Counted from the stretch's first letter, positions 23,022-32,880 are shown. The stretch: 43,167 bases of DNA from Desulfobacula sp. (GCA_021647625.1 JAKIUJ010000009.1:1-43167); one strand, 5' to 3'. The notes: generated by a model not told the origin, from the sequence alone. Program-made: numbers and translations.

Positions 23022-25378
23022 AAGGTTTCGTGGGCTGTCCTGTTAATGATCTCCTCCTGCAAAGGCAAAGTCAAATCCACAAAATAATCCGAATACCCAG
23101 CCACCCTGACGATCAAATCCCGATAATTTTCAGGATTCTTCTGGGCTTTTCTCAATGTTTTTTCGGACACAACATTAAACTGAACATGATGACCATCCAT
23201 CTTAAAATAAGAACGGATCAGGTGAACAAAGGCCTGCTGTGCCTTTTCCTCTTTTAAAAGATCGGGCAAAAATTTCTGGTTTAACAAGGTGCCGCCGGTT
23301 TTCAAGTGGTCTATTTTTGCGGCCGACTTTAAAACCGCTGTGGGGCCGCATCTATCTGCACCTTGAACAGGCGATATCCCTTCGGAGAAAGGCACGCCTT
23401 TTTTACGGCCATCGGGCAACGCACCTGTAACTTCTCCAAAATAGACATGACAGGTGGTGGGCAAAAGATTAATCCGATGTACCCCGCCCCTTGCTGTGGG
23501 TCGGCCTGTAACCAGATCGTGATACGCATTAAATACCTGTTTTAAAACAGTATCGGCATAGTCATCATCATTGCCGTATTTTGGGGAATTTAACATCTGA
23601 TGCTGGAGAATATCATATCCATCAAAATTATTATTCAATGCTTTTTGTATCTGTTCCATGGACAGGGTCTTCTTGTCATAGACAAGATGCTTTATGGCGG
23701 ACAGGCTGTCTGTAATCGTCCCTATACCCACGCCCTGGATATAGGATGTATTATAGCGCGCCCCGCCCTGGTTATAATCTTTTGCATTGGCGATGCAGTC
23801 TTGGGTAACAAGGGAAAGCAAAGGAACCGGCATATAAGAGGCATTTATCTTTTCGATAATATTGTTGCCCTTGATCTTGATATCGATAAAGTATTCAAGC
23901 TGACGTTTATAGGCCTTAAACAATTGTTCAAAGGTTTCAAACGTTGCCGGATCACCTGTTTTACGCCCGATTGCTTTACCGCTCACAGGATCAAATCCAT
24001 TGTTCAAGGTGATCTCCAACACCTTGGGAAGATTAAAATAACCGGTTAGAAGATAAGCTTCTTTTCCAAAAGCCCCTGCTTCAACACAACCGGATGCACC
24101 GGCCTTTCTTGCATCTTCCACGGTTTTACCCTGGCTGATCATCTCTTGAAAAATAGCATCTGTATTAAATACCGAAGGCTGTCCAAATCCTGTGGCAATG
24201 ATTTTGAGCGCTCGCTTAACAAACCGATCCGGATTTTTTCTTGACACCTGGACCATGGAACTTGGCTGCAAAAGCCGCATTTCCTCGATGACATCCAGCA
24301 CAAGATAGGAAAATTCATTAACACCATCCTGGTTATCCGGGGTTACCCCGCCAAGATTAATAAGACAAAAATCTACATAGGTATTGCTCTCTTTTGCGGT
24401 AATCCCCACTTTGGGTGGTGCCGGATGATTATGAAACTTGATCCAGAAACAGCATAACAACTCTTTTGCCGCATCTTTGGTCAGTCTCCCTTTTTCAATA
24501 TCATTTTTATAAAACGGGTACAGGTTTTGATCAAACCGTCCCGGGTTATACGCATCCCAGGGATTGAGTTCTGTAATTATACCCACATGCAGGAACCAGT
24601 AATACTGCAAAGCCTCATGAAAGGTCTGTGGCGCATTGGAAGGTACATTTCGACACACCTTCGCCATGGTGGCAAGTTCTTGTTTTCTTTTTGGTTCAGT
24701 CTCCAGAACAGCCTGTTCCTCAAGTGCCAGTGCATGACGGCCTGCAAAAGATATCAGGGCATCGGCTGCAATATCAAGAGATAAAAGCACCTCTTTTTTA
24801 TCCAGAGCCTCAGGGTCATTAAAATAATCAAGAGTATCAATCTCTTTTTGAATATCTTTTTTCAGATCCAAAAAACCTTTATGATAGATCAGTCCCCCCC
24901 CTGCAGTATGCCCCGGGGACCGCTGTTCCTGAAATTCAGTAAACATGCCCGATGCATAGGCGGTTTTCCAGTCACCATCCATGGCAGAAAGGATTTTTTC
25001 ACGTATGGTTTTGCCTTTCCAAAAAGGGATAATCGTATCTTTATAAATCTGTCGAGTTTTAGAAGAAACCTTGTATGATACTTTGGGACGGGAATCTAAA
25101 ATCTCAAGATCTTCAAGGGAATGCAGACAGACTTCAGGATATGCAGGTACAGATTTGGGTCTGGGCCCCCTCTCTCCTACGATCAGCTCTTGATCATCAA
25201 TAAAAATTTCTTTGTTTTCAAGAATATACTTTAAGCATAGTGCCCGTTGCACGGGAACAGAGTGTTCCAAAGCAATATGGGACTGATAAAATTGGGTAAC
25301 CAAAGCAGCTCTTTCGTGGGACAGACTAACTTGTTCTTCCAAAGATTTATCCCTAAGGTGATTCACTCTTGGATTCAT
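23018..25378 (-). CDS. hypD: trans-4-Hydroxy-L-proline dehydratase (glycyl radical enzyme)
   Basis: A 786-residue glycyl radical enzyme. The active-site loop is SGCVEAG with the thiyl Cys431, followed by GKEAYLLTGYFNLPKVLEIT; the glycyl radical site is Gly761 in RVAGYSDYF. Both the loop and the end (EEIINRTAHETF) closely resemble the hydroxyproline dehydratase HypD of Clostridioides difficile, not choline TMA-lyase or glycerol dehydratase. It removes water from trans-4-hydroxy-L-proline to give pyrroline-5-carboxylate, which pyrroline-5-carboxylate reductase turns into proline; that gene is not in the window. The name is unrelated to the hydrogenase maturation HypD. GAGG lies upstream of the ATG. 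The activase and a GntR regulator precede it on the strand. Confidence 0.9.
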   Translation of the reverse strand: MNPRVNHLRDKSLEEQVSLSHERAALVTQFYQSHIALEHSVPVQRALCLKYILENKEIFIDDQELIVGERGPRPKSVPAYPEVCLHSLEDLEILDSRPKVSYKVSSKTRQIYKDTIIPFWKGKTIREKILSAMDGDWKTAYASGMFTEFQEQRSPGHTAGGGLIYHKGFLDLKKDIQKEIDTLDYFNDPEALDKKEVLLSLDIAADALISFAGRHALALEEQAVLETEPKRKQELATMAKVCRNVPSNAPQTFHEALQYYWFLHVGIITELNPWDAYNPGRFDQNLYPFYKNDIEKGRLTKDAAKELLCCFWIKFHNHPAPPKVGITAKESNTYVDFCLINLGGVTPDNQDGVNEFSYLVLDVIEEMRLLQPSSMVQVSRKNPDRFVKRALKIIATGFGQPSVFNTDAIFQEMISQGKTVEDARKAGASGCVEAGAFGKEAYLLTGYFNLPKVLEITLNNGFDPVSGKAIGRKTGDPATFETFEQLFKAYKRQLEYFIDIKIKGNNIIEKINASYMPVPLLSLVTQDCIANAKDYNQGGARYNTSYIQGVGIGTITDSLSAIKHLVYDKKTLSMEQIQKALNNNFDGYDILQHQMLNSPKYGNDDDYADTVLKQVFNAYHDLVTGRPTARGGVHRINLLPTTCHVYFGEVTGALPDGRKKGVPFSEGISPVQGADRCGPTAVLKSAAKIDHLKTGGTLLNQKFLPDLLKEEKAQQAFVHLIRSYFKMDGHHVQFNVVSEKTLRKAQKNPENYRDLIVRVAGYSDYFVDLTLPLQEEIINRTAHETF

Positions 25379-25455
25379 TTTTTATACCTCTTATTCTTTT
25401 TTTAACCGTTTTTTTATCCGATTTCATTTTTCTGTCTGATTTTTCTGTCTGGTTC

Positions 25456-26214
25456 TTATCCGTTTAGGGTCACATTGAATCCATGGAATTTAAAGATTGA
25501 TGCTGTTTTTCTAATGCTCTGTTCTGATGGAATCTGTATTTTTCCCATTTTATTTTTCAAGCTCAAACGCTCATATTTTCCATCCGCAGCCTTGTGAAAC
25601 GGTAGGATGTTGATATCCCTGTATCTAGTATTGTTTTTAACAAACTCAATGATGCCGTTTATATTTTCCTGTGTATCTGTGATGTCAGGAATCAAAGGCC
25701 ATCTTAATAAAAGATTTGTATTTTGATCTGATAATCTTGTCAGATTGTCAAACACCGGGCCCAATGGTTGCCCTGTATATTTTCTATGGGTGCCGTCAAT
25801 CGCCAGTTTCACATCATACAATACCATATCAACCTTACGTGATGCTTTTTCAAGGATGGAAAATGGTGCATATCCCGACGTGTCCAGGCAGGTATGAATC
25901 TCAAGAGCCTTACAGGAATCAGCAAGTGCAAATAAAAGGTCTGGCTGACAAAGCGGCTCTCCACCTGAAAAAGTCACTCCGCCACCGGATTCATCAAAAA
26001 AAATCAGATCTTTTTGAATCGTTTCCATTAAGGCATCACAAACAGATTGAATATCAGAATTCTTTTTCGAATCAAGCATTTTTTGACTTTCAGGATTGTG
26101 GCACCAGATACAAGACAAGGGACACCCCTGGAAAAACAGATTGGCTCTTATGCCAGGACCATCATGTATTGAGAATCGCTGAATTTTGAAAATATATTTC
26201 GATACATTTGGCAT
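25456..26214 (-). CDS. hypE: Radical-SAM glycyl-radical-enzyme activase for HypD
   Basis: A 252-residue radical SAM protein. The cluster motif is CPLSCIWC (CxxxCxxC), followed by CHNPES. GGGVTFSGGEPL is the SAM-binding region. It abstracts hydrogen from Gly761 of HypD using SAM. Many glycyl radical activases are about 300 residues and carry two extra ferredoxin clusters right after the radical SAM motif; here that insert is missing and only a short linker with one cysteine remains. It precedes hypD by 77 bases and follows the GntR gene by 21, all one direction. Confidence 0.88.
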   Translation of the reverse strand: MPNVSKYIFKIQRFSIHDGPGIRANLFFQGCPLSCIWCHNPESQKMLDSKKNSDIQSVCDALMETIQKDLIFFDESGGGVTFSGGEPLCQPDLLFALADSCKALEIHTCLDTSGYAPFSILEKASRKVDMVLYDVKLAIDGTHRKYTGQPLGPVFDNLTRLSDQNTNLLLRWPLIPDITDTQENINGIIEFVKNNTRYRDINILPFHKAADGKYERLSLKNKMGKIQIPSEQSIRKTASIFKFHGFNVTLNG

Positions 26215-26235
26215 TGCTTCGTACTTTCTCTATAG

Positions 26236-26973
26236 TTAGTTCCTTTTATTTAATAGCATTTGTGTTTCCATAAATGTACTAAACAGCTGGACATGATCCC
26301 GGGCTCTTTTTTGTGCTTCATCTGGATTTTTTTGTTTAATGGACTCAAGAATACGACCCAAATCCGCATAATCTTCTTTAAGAAGCAGGTCACTAAAAGG
26401 CAAATATTTTCTAAAATAGATATGAATATTTTCATGCAGCGTTTTCAAATTTGCTTCGATGAGCGGATTGCCTGCAATTTTAGCCAGTTTTTGGTGAAAT
26501 TGCGCATCCAGTTGATTAAATGCCTCCCAACCGGACGGGCCTGTATCAATGTGCGTCCTGGCTCGGGCTAAAATTGATTTCAAAGCATCAAGGTCGTCTA
26601 ATTGTGCATATATTGCTGCCTGGTATGTTACAAACCCTTCAAGCAACACCCGAAACTGTGCCAGGTCCTGTAAAGAAACCTCTTGATGACGAATGAGCAA
26701 ACCTATGCTTTCAGAGATGGGTTTCGTACCCGCCTTTTGAATGGTTGCGCCACCCTTAACGCCGGTTTTAACGACAACCAGTCCTTTTTGTTCCAGCACC
26801 CTGAGGGCTTCCCTGATCGTACCCCGGCTGGTTTCAAACATATCCTTGAGCTTCAACTCGGAAGGAAGCCTGTCTCCTTGAATCAACTCGCCGTTCAGCA
26901 TCGCCTCCTGAATCTGCTCCACCACATGCTGGTAGGATTTTTGCTGCACCTGCTTTTTAAATGATAAGGCCAT
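26236..26973 (-). CDS. GntR-family (FadR/FCD) regulator
   Basis: A 245-residue regulator. Residues about 10-75 form the GntR winged helix (LPSELKLKDMFETSRGTIRE, then ALRVLEQKGLVVV), and the rest is an FCD helical domain with FRVLLEGFVTYQAA and FHQKLAKIAGNPLIE. The start at 26973 (MALSFKKQ) is preferred over 26979 because GGAG sits six bases before it. It leads the gntR-hypE-hypD run, so it likely senses hydroxyproline or a related product and controls these genes, perhaps also the peptide transporter upstream. Confidence 0.88.
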   Translation of the reverse strand: MALSFKKQVQQKSYQHVVEQIQEAMLNGELIQGDRLPSELKLKDMFETSRGTIREALRVLEQKGLVVVKTGVKGGATIQKAGTKPISESIGLLIRHQEVSLQDLAQFRVLLEGFVTYQAAIYAQLDDLDALKSILARARTHIDTGPSGWEAFNQLDAQFHQKLAKIAGNPLIEANLKTLHENIHIYFRKYLPFSDLLLKEDYADLGRILESIKQKNPDEAQKRARDHVQLFSTFMETQMLLNKRN

Positions 26974-27059
26974 CTTCATCTCCCAATGGGTTAAAGTCTA
27001 ATTGTCCTACCGTTTGACTTTTTATGATAATAGTCCTGTTCTTATAAAAAAACAATAAA

Positions 27060-27095
27060 AAAGTCCTTGAAGTTTTATCGCACTTCAAGGACTTT
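27060..27095 (-). terminator. Rho-independent terminator of the opp operon
   Basis: AAAGTCCTTGAAGT and ACTTCAAGGACTTT form 14-bp arms around an 8-base loop. On the minus strand the stem is followed by TTTTTTATTG and more T, so it should stop transcription coming from oppF before gntR. Confidence 0.8.
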
Positions 27096-27113
27096 AAGTT
27101 TTACTATCTTGTG

Positions 27114-27262
27114 TTTGAACGAAAACCCACCCATCTGCTTTATTGCTGCAAAATCCTGAAATCCTCATGTACTATAGTACACTCCGGGTTCAGGATTTCT
27201 TGCGCCTTGCATATGGGGCAACTTTTCATCCAGACACGGGTTTTCGGTCAGGCACTATCTTA
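27114..27262. repeat. Foldback repeat, copy 1 (about 149 bp)
   Basis: A structured repeat about 90% identical to copy 2 at 34584-34730. The centre is the perfect palindrome GTACTATAGTAC, with outer pairing arms AATCCTGAA and TTCAGGATT, and the ends are related to CGAAAACCC and GGGTTTTCG. It lies after the 3' end of oppF. It has no coding capacity. Confidence 0.8.
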
Positions 27263-27328
27263 AATGCTGTTTATTTTTCCAGATCACCCTTATAGCCTGT
27301 TATTAGATCTATCATCGGGTCAACCAAT

Positions 27329-28351
27329 TCAATCAATAGGCCTTCCTTCCTCCACTGCATGACAGGCAACAAAGGTACCATCTTTTTGTTCCAGCAACAA
27401 AGGCACTTCGGCCGAACACCTTTTGTCGGCATAGACACATCTGCCATGGAATACACAACCAGTGGGCAAATGTATCGGCGTCGGGACTTCACCTTTAAGC
27501 TTGATATGCTTGGCACCTTTCTCCCCAACTTTTGGAATGGCACTCAACAAGGCATTTGTATACGGGTGGCGCGGATTGGCAAATAAATCAGCAGCAGCGG
27601 CCAATTCACATAAAGTCCCAAGATACATCACAGCAACCCGTGTGCTGATATGGCGAACAACGGACAAATCATGGGTGATAAACAGATAGGTTAACCCCCG
27701 TTCGCGACCGGCTTTCATCATCAGATTAAGAATCTGTGCCTGGATGGAAACATCCAGGGCAGATACCGGTTCATCTGCCACAATAAACTCAGGATCAAGG
27801 ATCAGCCCCCTTGCGATACTGATTCTCTGGCGCTGACCGCCGGAGAACTCATGGGGATAGCGCTTGATCCAGGCCTGGTCCACGCCTACCTGTTCCATTA
27901 CCAGATCAATTTTATCATCAATTTCACCATTGGACATATCAGGATTATGAAATCTCAATGGTTCTTCTAAGGTTTGCTGTACCGTTTTTCTTGGATTTAG
28001 AGAGGCATAGGGGTCTTGAAAAATCATCTGCATTTTTTTTCTAACCGGCAGCATTTGTGCATGGGTTAAATTATCAATTCTGTTGCCGTTATAATATATT
28101 TCTCCTGAATTGAGCGGATAAAGTCCCATTACCACTCTTGCCAGAGTCGATTTACCACACCCGCTCTCCCCTACCACACGCAATGTCTCCCCTTTTTTAA
28201 CAAAAAGGGAGACGTCATTTACAGCTTTAACAGTGACCTTCTCTAAGCAGATCTTGCCTTTTTTAATTGTAAGTTGATCCAAAAAGCCACCGGAAATGTC
28301 AAAGTGCTTCACTACGTTTTTAATTGAGAGTATTGTATTTTCTGAATTCAT
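27329..28351 (-). CDS. oppF: Oligopeptide ABC transporter ATPase (OppF/DppF type)
   Basis: A 340-residue ABC ATPase. Walker A is GESGCGKST, the signature is FSGGQRQRISIARGL, and Walker B is FIVADEPVSALD. The C-terminal oligopeptide domain has PTGCVFHGRCVYADKRC, the cysteine cluster of this family. It energises peptide import together with the OppD protein encoded just before it; the start overlaps the oppD stop by four bases. The Opp/Dpp label is generic, and the peptide size cannot be read. It is the last gene of the operon. Confidence 0.93.
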   Translation of the reverse strand: MNSENTILSIKNVVKHFDISGGFLDQLTIKKGKICLEKVTVKAVNDVSLFVKKGETLRVVGESGCGKSTLARVVMGLYPLNSGEIYYNGNRIDNLTHAQMLPVRKKMQMIFQDPYASLNPRKTVQQTLEEPLRFHNPDMSNGEIDDKIDLVMEQVGVDQAWIKRYPHEFSGGQRQRISIARGLILDPEFIVADEPVSALDVSIQAQILNLMMKAGRERGLTYLFITHDLSVVRHISTRVAVMYLGTLCELAAAADLFANPRHPYTNALLSAIPKVGEKGAKHIKLKGEVPTPIHLPTGCVFHGRCVYADKRCSAEVPLLLEQKDGTFVACHAVEEGRPID

Positions 28352-29337
28352 TGGTTTGTTCGTCCATCCCCTTTATATCTCATATGACATGCGGCCATCA
28401 CGCTATTGCCGACATCCTTGAGTTCAGGTGTTGTTTTTGTACAGACAGCCTGCCTCAAATAGCATCTCGGATTAAAAGCGCATCCGGGCGGTATATTGGT
28501 TAAAGTAGGCATCATTCCCGGAATCTGCACAAGGTCTTCACCCGGATTTACCACATTTCCCGGTATGGATTTTATCAACCCTTCGGTATAGGGATGAACC
28601 GGATACGTCACAACCTGATCAGTTGGCCCGTATTCAATAATTTTACCCGCATACATAACCGCAATTTTTTCGGTGACCTGTGACACCACCCCAAGATCAT
28701 GGGTAATTAGTATCAAGGCCATATTATCGGATGCACACAACTCCTGTAATAAATCCATAATTTCAGCTTGAATGGTCACATCCAATGCTGTTGTCGGTTC
28801 ATCTGCAATAATAATGGCAGGATCTGTCAACAACGAGACAGCGATAATAATTCTCTGGCGCATCCCGCCTGATAACTCATGGGGGTATTGCGACAGCCTT
28901 TGTTCCGGTGATGGAATATGGACTTTTTTTAATTTTTCCAATGCAATTTTTTCGGCACCTGCCTTGGAAATGTTTCGATGGGCCTGGATAGTTTCAACCA
29001 TCTGGAATCCAATGGTAAACACAGGATTCAAGGTCATCATTGGATCCTGGAAGATCATACTGATTGAATTGCCGCGAATTTTACGCATCTGCTCATCAGA
29101 ATATGAACTTATTTCTTTTCCTTCAAAGAGTACTTTCCCCTTGGAAATATATCCTGGTTTACTGATCAGGTTAATTATTGAAAAACCGGTTACGGATTTG
29201 CCCGCGCCGCTTTCCCCGACAAGCCCAAGTTTTTCACCCCTGTCCAGTTTAAAGCTTGCGCCGTCAATCGCTGTGATATCGCCGAATCTTAATGCAAATT
29301 TAACTTCAAGATCACGGACTTCTAAAAGATGAGACAT
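28348..29337 (-). CDS. oppD: Oligopeptide ABC transporter ATPase (OppD/DppD type)
   Basis: A 329-residue ABC ATPase. Walker A is GESGAGKSV, the signature is LSGGMRQRIIIAVSL, and Walker B is IIIADEPTTALD. The C-terminal region CAFNPRCYLRQAVC carries the family cysteines. It follows the oppC gene with a nine-base gap and overlaps oppF by four bases. Confidence 0.93.
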   Translation of the reverse strand: MSHLLEVRDLEVKFALRFGDITAIDGASFKLDRGEKLGLVGESGAGKSVTGFSIINLISKPGYISKGKVLFEGKEISSYSDEQMRKIRGNSISMIFQDPMMTLNPVFTIGFQMVETIQAHRNISKAGAEKIALEKLKKVHIPSPEQRLSQYPHELSGGMRQRIIIAVSLLTDPAIIIADEPTTALDVTIQAEIMDLLQELCASDNMALILITHDLGVVSQVTEKIAVMYAGKIIEYGPTDQVVTYPVHPYTEGLIKSIPGNVVNPGEDLVQIPGMMPTLTNIPPGCAFNPRCYLRQAVCTKTTPELKDVGNSVMAACHMRYKGDGRTNQ

Positions 29338-29346
29338 CTTAAAAAC

Positions 29347-30264
29347 CTATCCTTTGTATAGTTTCGGGTTGAGCACATCCCGCAGCCAGTCACCCAGCAA
29401 ATTGATTACAAGAACAAATAAAATGAGCCAGATACCTGGAAAAACAGTTATCCACCATGATCCTGAAAAAATAAATTCAAACCCGGATCGAATAAGCGAC
29501 CCAAGGGACGGTGTTGTAACCGGCATTCCCAATCCCAGATAAGAAAGTGCGGCTTCACTCATAACGGCATTGGCAACTTGAATCGTTGAAATCACCATCA
29601 CAGATGTCAAAGAATTGGGCAGAACGTGTCGTATCATTATGGTCGGCCTTGATAGACCGATGACCCGGGCGGCCTCAACATATTCCTTGTTTACTTCACC
29701 GATAACAGATGCCCGGATGGTTCTTGCATACATTGGCCACTCAGCCAGGCCAATAATCACTATCAAAAGCGGGACGGCGAGTCTTTCATAGCTGCCTATC
29801 CCAAAAACCACCTGGAAAATGGCACCAATAAAAATGGCCACCATAAGATAGGGAAAAGAAAACTGAATATCAGCCATCCGCATAAGAAAGGCATCGGTTC
29901 TACCGCCAAAATATCCTGCCGTGAGGCCGACAAGGATTCCAAGGGTTGCCTGGAGCAAAACCGCACCCCCGGCAATAATCATTGATGTTCTAAGGCCATA
30001 CAACATAGTAGAGAACATGTCTCTTCCCATATTATCCGTTCCCAGGGGATAGACAGATTCCCCTCCTTCACTCCACATGGGAGGAATCTCAGAATTCATG
30101 ATATCTATGTTTTCAGCATCATATGGATTCATTGGTGCAATCCAGGGCGCTGTGATGGCCAGCATAAGCAATGTTACCAGAATTAAAAAACTACCAATGG
30201 CAACCTTGTCACGTTTAAAACTATATAGGAAATATGATTCTTTAAATTTTTGTAATTTTGTCAT
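29347..30264 (-). CDS. oppC: Oligopeptide ABC transporter permease (OppC/DppC type)
   Basis: A 305-residue inner-membrane permease with six or so membrane segments. The N-terminal domain (DKVAIGSFLILVTLLMLAIT) and the EAA loop region (EYVEAARVIGLSRPTIMIRH) match OppC. It pairs with the OppB protein to form the channel. It lies four bases after the oppB stop. Confidence 0.93.
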   Translation of the reverse strand: MTKLQKFKESYFLYSFKRDKVAIGSFLILVTLLMLAITAPWIAPMNPYDAENIDIMNSEIPPMWSEGGESVYPLGTDNMGRDMFSTMLYGLRTSMIIAGGAVLLQATLGILVGLTAGYFGGRTDAFLMRMADIQFSFPYLMVAIFIGAIFQVVFGIGSYERLAVPLLIVIIGLAEWPMYARTIRASVIGEVNKEYVEAARVIGLSRPTIMIRHVLPNSLTSVMVISTIQVANAVMSEAALSYLGLGMPVTTPSLGSLIRSGFEFIFSGSWWITVFPGIWLILFVLVINLLGDWLRDVLNPKLYKG

Positions 30265-30268
30265 TTGA

Positions 30269-31252
30269 TCATTTGGTCCCTGCTACTCTGACTGTGGGAT
30301 TGATAAAACCGTACATAACATCCACCACAGTATTTACAATTACAAACACACTTCCAACAACAACCAGATATGCGATTAGAAGAGAAATGTCCGCCCGCTG
30401 AACCGCATCCAGAAACATAAAACCCATGCCCTGCCATTGAAAAACAGTTTCGGTCAAAATCGTAAACGCAAACATGATACCGATTTGTATCCCGAAAACC
30501 GTAACAACAGGAAGCAATGTGTTTTTAAATGCATGCACAAACCAGATGCGCATAGGAGAAAGGCCTTTTGCCCGGGCATACTTTATATATTCGGTTTCAA
30601 GAACTTCCATCATTTCAGATCGTATCAACCGGATAAAAAGAGGCATCATGATGGACGCTAAAGATATACACGGCAGGATAAGATGTTTTAACCCGTCAAT
30701 GGTTAAAAAACCCGTCTGCCAGTAACCATTTCCGAACAAATCCACTGTCTCCCCCCTTCCATAAGAAGGAAGGACATGCCAGGTGACGGCAAAAAGATAG
30801 ATAAATCCGATTGCCGTTAAAAAGACGGGAACTGAAACCCCAAGTGTGGAAAAACCCATTACAAATCTTGAAAACAGACTCCTGGGCTTTAATGCGGTAT
30901 ACATACCAAGGGGTAAGGAAAAAATTACGATGATCAGCGCTGAGCCAAGAACCAATTCAATGGTTGCAGGCGCATGTTTTAATATGACTTCGAGAGCCGG
31001 CTTCCTGTAAATAAATGATGTGCCAAGATCGCCATGAAGGGCATTTTTTAAGAACCTCACATACTGCGTGGAAAATGGATCATTCAGGCCCAGTTTCTCT
31101 GCCATGGCAGCTCTTTCTTTAGGTGTCACCCGTTCCCCGACCAGATCACGAACAGGATCACCGATACTATTTTTAATTGAGAATCCCACCAGACTTATCA
31201 CCAGCATCACCAAAATAGCCTGGAGTATCCTTCTTATAATAAATGCAAACAT
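30269..31252 (-). CDS. oppB: Oligopeptide ABC transporter permease (OppB/DppB type)
   Basis: A 327-residue inner-membrane permease beginning MFAFIIRRILQAILVMLVIS. The EAA-like loop EYIKYARAKGLSPMRIWFVH is typical. It forms a heterodimeric channel with OppC. It follows the solute-binding protein gene by 77 bases. Confidence 0.93.
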   Translation of the reverse strand: MFAFIIRRILQAILVMLVISLVGFSIKNSIGDPVRDLVGERVTPKERAAMAEKLGLNDPFSTQYVRFLKNALHGDLGTSFIYRKPALEVILKHAPATIELVLGSALIIVIFSLPLGMYTALKPRSLFSRFVMGFSTLGVSVPVFLTAIGFIYLFAVTWHVLPSYGRGETVDLFGNGYWQTGFLTIDGLKHLILPCISLASIMMPLFIRLIRSEMMEVLETEYIKYARAKGLSPMRIWFVHAFKNTLLPVVTVFGIQIGIMFAFTILTETVFQWQGMGFMFLDAVQRADISLLIAYLVVVGSVFVIVNTVVDVMYGFINPTVRVAGTK

Positions 31253-31329
31253 AAATTTTTCTTATTTTGTAAGGATTTGACAACCGGGAACCTGTGTCGT
31301 AACAAAGGTTCCCGGCTATAATAGTTACT

Positions 31330-32880
31330 CTATTCTATTACAAGATCACCAAAGTATGGAAAATTCATAGAATTAAGAATGGGCTTAACTTTAACATTTT
31401 TTAATGCACCATAGGCATGATTCTGCCAATGGTAAGGTACGAATGCAGCATCATCATAAAGAATTTGCTCGATTTCCTGAAGCATATCAGCTCTCTTTTT
31501 AAGATCAATCTCAGACTGGGCGGCAATGGTCAGTTCATCCACTTTTTTGTTACAATAGCCACTGTTGTATTGTCCCATTCCAGTAGTTTTATCATAACAC
31601 ATGGTAAGGAACTCAGAAAAGTTACCTGAATCCTCTGTATCCGAATGCCAACCGATCATCATCATGTCAGCCGCTTTGGCATCAAATTCATCCCAGTACT
31701 GCGCTTTCGGCATGGTTTTAAGATTAACCTTGATTCCAATTTTAGCAAGCATCTGTGCCGATGCTTCTGCAATTTTTGCGTCATTAACATAACGGTTATT
31801 CGGCGCCATCATGGTAATTTCAAAACCTTTCTCATATCCCGCTGCTTTCATGAGGGCCTTGGCTTTTTTGAGGTCATATCTTGGTTTAAGAGTTTCTTTG
31901 TATCCTGCATATCCCGGAGGGCTCTGCTGTGCTGCAACTTCTACAGTCCCCTTCATAATTTTTTTAACGATACCTGCATTATTAATTGCATAAACAACCG
32001 CGTTACGAACACGGGCATCTTTAAAAGGTTTAAACCTGTTTCCATTCATCTGGATTGTAATTATCCTGCCGCCGTTGATGGTAACAAGCGATGTATTTTT
32101 ATCCGATTTAAGTCTTTCGTAATCCTGGGGGGGGACCTGATCAATTACGTCAACATCACCGGAAAGAAGTGCTGCAACCCGTGTGGCATTTTCTTTAATT
32201 GGAGTAAGAATAAAAGTGTCGACATTCCCAACTGATTTTGTATCCCAATAATCTGCAAAACGGGTCATCACCGTTTTAACACCCTGCTCATAACTTTTAA
32301 TGACAAATACGCCTGTTCCGGATTCGTTATCATTTGCAAAGGTATGGGTTGTTTTTTTAATGGCATCTTTTGGTTCGCCATTCTCATCAGTTCCGGTATA
32401 GAATTCACTGTCCATGGCGAAAAAATAAGTTGCCATATTGAGAAGAAGTGCATAGGGTTTGGCGGTAACAACATCAACGGTATAATCATCAATAACGGCT
32501 ACACCAACAAAGGGTTCAAGAAGACCTTTGAAATCAACGCTTTTCTTCATACGGTCAAAGGACCATTTAACATCCTTTGCAGAAAAGTCGTTACCGCTGT
32601 GAAATTTAACGCCTTGTCTTAGATAGAAGCGAACTCTATACTCGTTAATTCTTTCCCATTTTGTGGCAAGACGGGGTTCAAACTGACCATCCTGGGTCCA
32701 ACGTACAAGCGGATCAAACACCCAGTGGGACAATTGAAGCATACCACCGGAAAGCTGTACCTGGGGGTCAAGCGATACAGGATCTGCCGCAAGACCGACC
32801 TTTAATGTCTTTGCACCGGCACCGACTGAAAAAGACAATACCAGGAAAAGGCTTAGCACACATAAAACTAATTTTTTCAT
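31330..32880 (-). CDS. oppA: Periplasmic peptide-binding protein (SBP family 5)
   Basis: A 516-residue exported protein. The start at 32880 gives MKKLVLCVLSLFLVLSFSVG as a clean signal peptide, with cleavage near AGA-K, and a GGAGGA site; a longer frame to 32952 has no signal peptide. The mature part begins KTLKVGLAADPVSLDPQ, and RLATKWERINEYRVRFYLRQ with GVKFHSG is the family 5 signature. It captures peptides in the periplasm for OppBCDF. The link to hydroxyproline-containing peptides rests on the neighbouring hypD and is only inferred. Confidence 0.9.
   Translation of the reverse strand: MKKLVLCVLSLFLVLSFSVGAGAKTLKVGLAADPVSLDPQVQLSGGMLQLSHWVFDPLVRWTQDGQFEPRLATKWERINEYRVRFYLRQGVKFHSGNDFSAKDVKWSFDRMKKSVDFKGLLEPFVGVAVIDDYTVDVVTAKPYALLLNMATYFFAMDSEFYTGTDENGEPKDAIKKTTHTFANDNESGTGVFVIKSYEQGVKTVMTRFADYWDTKSVGNVDTFILTPIKENATRVAALLSGDVDVIDQVPPQDYERLKSDKNTSLVTINGGRIITIQMNGNRFKPFKDARVRNAVVYAINNAGIVKKIMKGTVEVAAQQSPPGYAGYKETLKPRYDLKKAKALMKAAGYEKGFEITMMAPNNRYVNDAKIAEASAQMLAKIGIKVNLKTMPKAQYWDEFDAKAADMMMIGWHSDTEDSGNFSEFLTMCYDKTTGMGQYNSGYCNKKVDELTIAAQSEIDLKKRADMLQEIEQILYDDAAFVPYHWQNHAYGALKNVKVKPILNSMNFPYFGDLVIE

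Noticed and set aside
23018-25378. Choline TMA-lyase, glycerol dehydratase or pyruvate formate-lyase
   Set aside because: The active-site loop and C-terminal sequence fit hydroxyproline dehydratase better.
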